Shown here piece after piece: positions 12,848 through 15,862 of a stretch of 15,862 nt of DNA. Position 1 is the first letter of the stretch, and every line of letters starts with the position of its first letter. Origin of the DNA: an uncultured bacterium (lineage in GTDB: Bacteria; Bacillota; Clostridia; Oscillospirales; Ruminococcaceae). The stretch spans positions 1 to 15,862 of the forward strand of contig CAJMQZ010000044.1 of assembly GCA_905215595.1 (NCBI GenBank). The letters are read 5' to 3'. The notes under the pieces are model-generated. The model ran no database searches. It saw nothing but the letters and a program-made list of their open reading frames with translations, and was not told the origin of the DNA. The position numbers and the translations under genes are program-made.

Positions 12848-13603
12848 ATGAAGATCTTACAGGTTCAGTTTAAAAACCGTAATGGCCACACCCTGCGCGG
12901 CATCGTGACCCTGCCCGACACCGAGGGCAAGGTACCCTTTGTGGTGCATCTGCACGGCTTTGCCGGCAGCTGCAGCGGCTACAAGTCCATGTACACCCAC
13001 CTGTCCCGCGCTCTGGCAGCGCAGGGCATCGGCAGCGCCCGGTTCGATTTCTACGGCAACGGCGAGAGCGACGGCGAGTTCGAGGATATGAGCTTCGACG
13101 GCCTGCACACCGATGCACAGGATATCTTTGCATGGGCCGCTGAGCAGCCCTATGTGGACAGCGAAAAGCTGTTCCTCTCCGGCCAGAGCATGGGCGGCTA
13201 CATTGCCGCTTCCTGCGCACCGGTCATCCAGCCCCACGGCCTGATCCTGCTGTGCCCGGGCGCCGGGATGTGGTTCGGCTGCGCACAGCGTGCCGACGGC
13301 GTTGTGCAGACCGGCAGGGACTACACCGACATGGAGGGCCTGTGCTACAAGATGGCCTTTAACTACGAGATGGCAAAGCACCCCGATCCCTTTACCGAGG
13401 CCAAGGGCTACAACGGCCCGGTGCTGCTGCTGCGCGCCGACGATGACCGTCTGGTGGACGAGGGCACCTGCAGCCGTTACGCACAGGTGTACACCGCACC
13501 CGAGGTGGATACCATTGCAGGCGGCGGCCACAACTTTGCCACGCTGGCAGCCCGTGCCGCCGTGGAGGAAAAGACCGCAGCATTCATCAAAGCAAATCTG
13601 TAA
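12848..13603 (+). CDS. Alpha/beta hydrolase, feruloyl/cinnamoyl esterase-like
   Basis: 251 aa, no signal peptide, so cytoplasmic. The fold marks are HLHGFAG (oxyanion region, His35-Gly40), RFDFYGNGESDGEFEDM, the nucleophile elbow GQSMGG (Ser114), the acid region RADDDRLVD (Asp200 best placed) and GGGHNF (His228). The RFDFYGxGxSDGxFE pattern and the length resemble feruloyl/cinnamoyl esterases such as Est1E, which cleave hydroxycinnamic acids from sugars. The substrate could be any carboxylic ester, including an acyl-glycoside. It starts three bases after the symporter stop, with AAGGAGAG inside the symporter's last codons, so translation is probably coupled. Being inside the cell, it must act on material already imported, which fits the adjacent symporter. 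Confidence 0.88.
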   Translation: MKILQVQFKNRNGHTLRGIVTLPDTEGKVPFVVHLHGFAGSCSGYKSMYTHLSRALAAQGIGSARFDFYGNGESDGEFEDMSFDGLHTDAQDIFAWAAEQPYVDSEKLFLSGQSMGGYIAASCAPVIQPHGLILLCPGAGMWFGCAQRADGVVQTGRDYTDMEGLCYKMAFNYEMAKHPDPFTEAKGYNGPVLLLRADDDRLVDEGTCSRYAQVYTAPEVDTIAGGGHNFATLAARAAVEEKTAAFIKANL

Positions 13604-13633
13604 AGCAAAGCGTATCTGCAAGGAGGTTTTTGT

Positions 13634-15559
13634 ATGGAAAACGTAATTCTGCAGCCCATCGAGGTGGGCGGACAGACCTTTAAAAACCGCATCATGTTCC
13701 CCCCGCTGACCACCGGCTACGAGAAAAACGGCATGATCAGCGAGCAGGACATGGGCTTCTACACCCGTCTGGCAAAGGGCGGCGTAGGCTACATCGTTCT
13801 GGGCGACGTTGCACCCATCAACAGCTTTTCTCCCACCCCCAAGCTGTTTGACGACAGCCAGATCCCTGCCTTCAAGGCACTGGCCGACAGCGTACACGCC
13901 TACGGCACCAAGCTGGGCGTCCAGCTCTTCCACCCGGAGTACGATGTGGACGCCATCAACAGCCTGTTTATGCAGAAGAAGTTTGACGAAATGCGTCAGC
14001 GCCTGCATCATGACATGATGTTCTTCACCGATGAGGTCACCGAGGAGATGCTGATGGCCATCATCGATAAGATGTGCGCCTGCGCAGTGCGCGCCCAGAA
14101 GGCCGGTGTGGACGTGATCCAGATCCACGGCGACCGCCTGAACGGCTGCCTGTGCTCCACCCGCATGAACCACCGCACCGATAAGTTCGGCGGCAGTCTG
14201 GAGAACCGCGTCCGCTTCGCCCGTATGCTGACCCGCGCCATCCGCAAGGCTGTGCCGGAGATGGTCATCGACTACAAGCTGTCCATCGTCACCCCGCAGC
14301 GCGGCAAGGGCGGCATTGACGAGGCCGACGCCGTGCAGTTTGCCCAGTGGCTGGTAGAGGACGGCGTGGATATGTTCCACGTTGCCCAGGCCAACCATAC
14401 CGGCAACATGGCCGACACCATTCCTCCCATGGGCGTGCAGCCCTACGGCTTCTTCGTCAAGATCGCCGGGGACATCAAAAAGGCCGTCAATGTGCCGGTC
14501 AGCGCCGTGGGTCGTATCGTGGATGCCGACATGGCTGCGCGTGTCATCGAGAGTGGCATGGCTGATATGGTTGCTATGGGTCGTCCGCTGCTGGCAGACC
14601 CCGACTGGGGCACCAAGATCGCTGCCGGGAAGGCCTGCGACATCCGCCGCTGCATCAGCTGCAACAAGGGCTGCACCGATGCCATCCAGAACCGCCAGTT
14701 CCTCTCCTGCGTGCTGAACGCGGAGAACGGCTACGAGAACACCCGCAGCATCCAGCCCGCAGCACAGAAAAAGAAGATCGCCGTCCTCGGCGGCGGCCCT
14801 GCCGGTCTGGAAGCCGCCCGTGTGGCAGCGCTGCGCGGCCATGACGTGACCCTGTTTGAAAAGACCACCTCTCTGGGCGGCCAGCTGAACATTGCCTGCG
14901 TACCTCCCCGCAAGGAGGAGATGCGCCGCGCCGCACAGGACCTGATCCACGCGGTCTGCAACGCAGGTGTGCACCTGTGCATGGGTCAGACCCGCACCGC
15001 AGAGCAGCTGAAGGATGCCGGTTTTGAGTCTGTCATCAACGCTGTGGGCGCACACAGCGCCGCACCCCGCATCCCCGGCATCGACAGCGTGAATGTTGCC
15101 GACGCTTGGAAGGTGCTGGCCGGTGAGCAGCAGGTGTATGGCACGGTGGCCGTCATCGGCGGTGGCATGGTGGGCTGCGAGACCGCAGAGTATCTGGCTG
15201 CCCGCGGCTGCAAGGTGTCGGTCATCGAGATGATGGACAAGATCGCCGCAGGCGAGAGCACCACCATTCTGCCCACCCTGCTGGAAAACTATAAGACCTA
15301 CGGCGTGGAGCAGTACCCCAGCCACAAGGTCAAGGAGTTCCGCATGGACGCCGTCGTTTGCGAGAACAAGGACGGCGCAGAGGTGACCATCCCCTGTGAT
15401 TACATCGTGCTGGCCATGGGCGCACGCTCCAACGCATTTGACGCTGCTGCGCTGGAAGCTGCCGGTATCCCGGTGTATTCCATTGGCGATGCCGCCGGTA
15501 AGGCTGCGGATATCTCCAACGCCATCCGCACCGGCTACGATACCGCCTGCCAGCTGTAA
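13634..15559 (+). CDS. OYE-family FMN/Fe-S/FAD reductase with HGDR motif (BilR/BaiCD/FadH-like)
   Basis: 641 aa, cytoplasmic. Domains in order: an OYE-type TIM barrel binding FMN (about 1-335); a 4Fe-4S cluster motif C-x2-C-x3-C-x11-C (Cys340, 343, 347, 359); a FAD site LGGGPAGLEAA (385-395); an NAD(P)H site IGGGMVGCETA (508-518); and a closing FAD contact YSIGDAAGKAADI. Family members reduce activated C=C bonds: FadH (dienoyl-CoA), BaiCD/BaiH (bile acids), BilR (bilirubin). The active-site segment reads IHGDRLNGCLCSTRMNHRTD: the GYL tyrosine of FadH is absent (Cys172 lies there) and HGDR occupies 165-168. From memory HGDR near residue 164-167 marks bilirubin reductase BilR. AGGAGG at 13621-13626 is seven bases from the ATG. 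It follows the esterase by 30 bases and ends the operon. The BilR neighbours I recall (a MarR regulator and a flavodoxin-like protein) are not here, so function may differ. Confidence 0.92.
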   Translation: MENVILQPIEVGGQTFKNRIMFPPLTTGYEKNGMISEQDMGFYTRLAKGGVGYIVLGDVAPINSFSPTPKLFDDSQIPAFKALADSVHAYGTKLGVQLFHPEYDVDAINSLFMQKKFDEMRQRLHHDMMFFTDEVTEEMLMAIIDKMCACAVRAQKAGVDVIQIHGDRLNGCLCSTRMNHRTDKFGGSLENRVRFARMLTRAIRKAVPEMVIDYKLSIVTPQRGKGGIDEADAVQFAQWLVEDGVDMFHVAQANHTGNMADTIPPMGVQPYGFFVKIAGDIKKAVNVPVSAVGRIVDADMAARVIESGMADMVAMGRPLLADPDWGTKIAAGKACDIRRCISCNKGCTDAIQNRQFLSCVLNAENGYENTRSIQPAAQKKKIAVLGGGPAGLEAARVAALRGHDVTLFEKTTSLGGQLNIACVPPRKEEMRRAAQDLIHAVCNAGVHLCMGQTRTAEQLKDAGFESVINAVGAHSAAPRIPGIDSVNVADAWKVLAGEQQVYGTVAVIGGGMVGCETAEYLAARGCKVSVIEMMDKIAAGESTTILPTLLENYKTYGVEQYPSHKVKEFRMDAVVCENKDGAEVTIPCDYIVLAMGARSNAFDAAALEAAGIPVYSIGDAAGKAADISNAIRTGYDTACQL

Positions 15560-15581
15560 AACAAAAAATATCGTTCTATTT

Positions 15582-15621
15582 GTGGGTCAGAAACGTCTGT
15601 GGGCGCTTCTGACCCACTTTT
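15582..15621 (+). terminator. Intrinsic terminator of the symporter-esterase-reductase operon
   Basis: GTGGGTCAGAA pairs with TTCTGACCCAC, one A-C mismatch, then CGTC/GGCG around a UGTG loop; T4 follows at 15618-15621. A one-base variant of the UGCG-loop design used elsewhere in the window. Confidence 0.85.
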
Positions 15622-15624
15622 GTT

Positions 15625-15862
15625 ACCCTCTCAGGCAAAGCCGTCAGGGTTTTGCCCCGCCCTCTCAGGCGCTCCCGCGCCAGATTCCCCCTTTTGTCAC
15701 CTACGGTGACATCTTCCCCCGGAGCGGGGGAAGTCTTTCCTCAAAGGGAGAGCCAAGGTTTAAAGTCCGTTGCTAAAGTATTAGGCGCAATGAGAAAGCT
15801 TCCGGTGGTGCTCTTGCCTCTCCCTTTGGGAGAGGTGGCATCGCGCAGCGATGACGGAGAGG
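15625..15862. repeat. Composite intergenic repeat running off the window end
   Basis: No gene is seen after the reductase. The stretch begins ACCCTCTC and holds a direct repeat CCCTCTCAGGC (15626-15636, 15660-15670), hairpins GTCACC-TAC-GGTGAC (15696-15710), TTCCCCCG-GAG-CGGGGGAA (15714-15732), CCTCTCCC-TTT-GGGAGAGG (15817-15835) and CATCGC-GCA-GCGATG (15839-15853), and ends in GACGGAGAGG. The last module matches 3680-3706 with one base changed, so it is a longer relative of the 134-bp element; the right end is cut by the window. Confidence 0.75.

Noticed and set aside
12857..15325. Open frame of 822 codons on the minus strand over the esterase and reductase genes
   Set aside because: It is a mirror of two well-supported plus-strand genes with GC-rich third positions; its product is rich in His, Gly, Ala and Val without any domain pattern.

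Overview
The window looks like a chromosomal stretch of a GC-rich, low-redundancy Clostridia genome, most likely Faecalibacterium or a close Oscillospiraceae relative. The basis is strong AGGAGG ribosome binding sites, sigma-A type promoters with 17-nt spacers, the AGCS/MATE/GPH transporter set, and a style of intergenic repeats that I associate from memory with Faecalibacterium-like genomes. The genus is an inference; no rRNA is present. No CRISPR array, tRNA, rRNA or phage gene was seen.

Layout. (1) 1-3551, all on the minus strand: an AGCS-family amino acid:cation symporter, an M29 metallo-aminopeptidase with its own promoter, rimP, and the first 13 codons of nusA. (2) 3552-3894: a gene-free stretch holding a 134-bp MITE-like element with 13-bp terminal inverted repeats, then a repeat/terminator unit for the MATE gene. 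(3) 3895-6120: a MATE efflux pump (minus) and a YfcE-type phosphodiesterase (plus), divergent. The MATE mRNA has a ~210-nt leader ending in a strong terminator before the gene, so it looks attenuated. (4) 6169-7420: a short terminated transcript that looks like an sRNA or switchable leader, then a pyruvate kinase-like protein lacking the C-terminal domain. (5) 7449-8723: a PfkB sugar/nucleoside kinase flanked by a perfect 48-nt inverted repeat belonging to a three-copy intergenic family. (6) 8818-10377: a riboswitch-like leader resembling the yybP-ykoY (Mn2+) class with a mutually exclusive terminator, followed by a sodium-pump decarboxylase beta subunit and a 42-aa gamma-like membrane protein. 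(7) 10410-15621: a divergent AraC regulator and an operon of GPH-family symporter, feruloyl-esterase-like alpha/beta hydrolase and a 641-aa Old-Yellow-Enzyme/FAD/Fe-S reductase. (8) 15625-15862: a composite repeat running off the window end.

The most interesting region is the last operon. The reductase carries an HGDR motif at residues 165-168 and lacks the usual OYE GYL tyrosine. From memory, HGDR is the active-site motif described for the gut bilirubin reductase BilR. Together with a glycoside/hexuronide-type importer and an esterase, the operon suggests import of an esterified glycoside or acyl-glucuronide, ester cleavage, and reduction of the released unsaturated aglycone as an electron sink. 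The substrate is not determinable from sequence alone.

The second main theme is RNA control: three separate genes (MATE, pyruvate kinase-like, decarboxylase beta) each sit behind a promoter plus a terminated structured leader.
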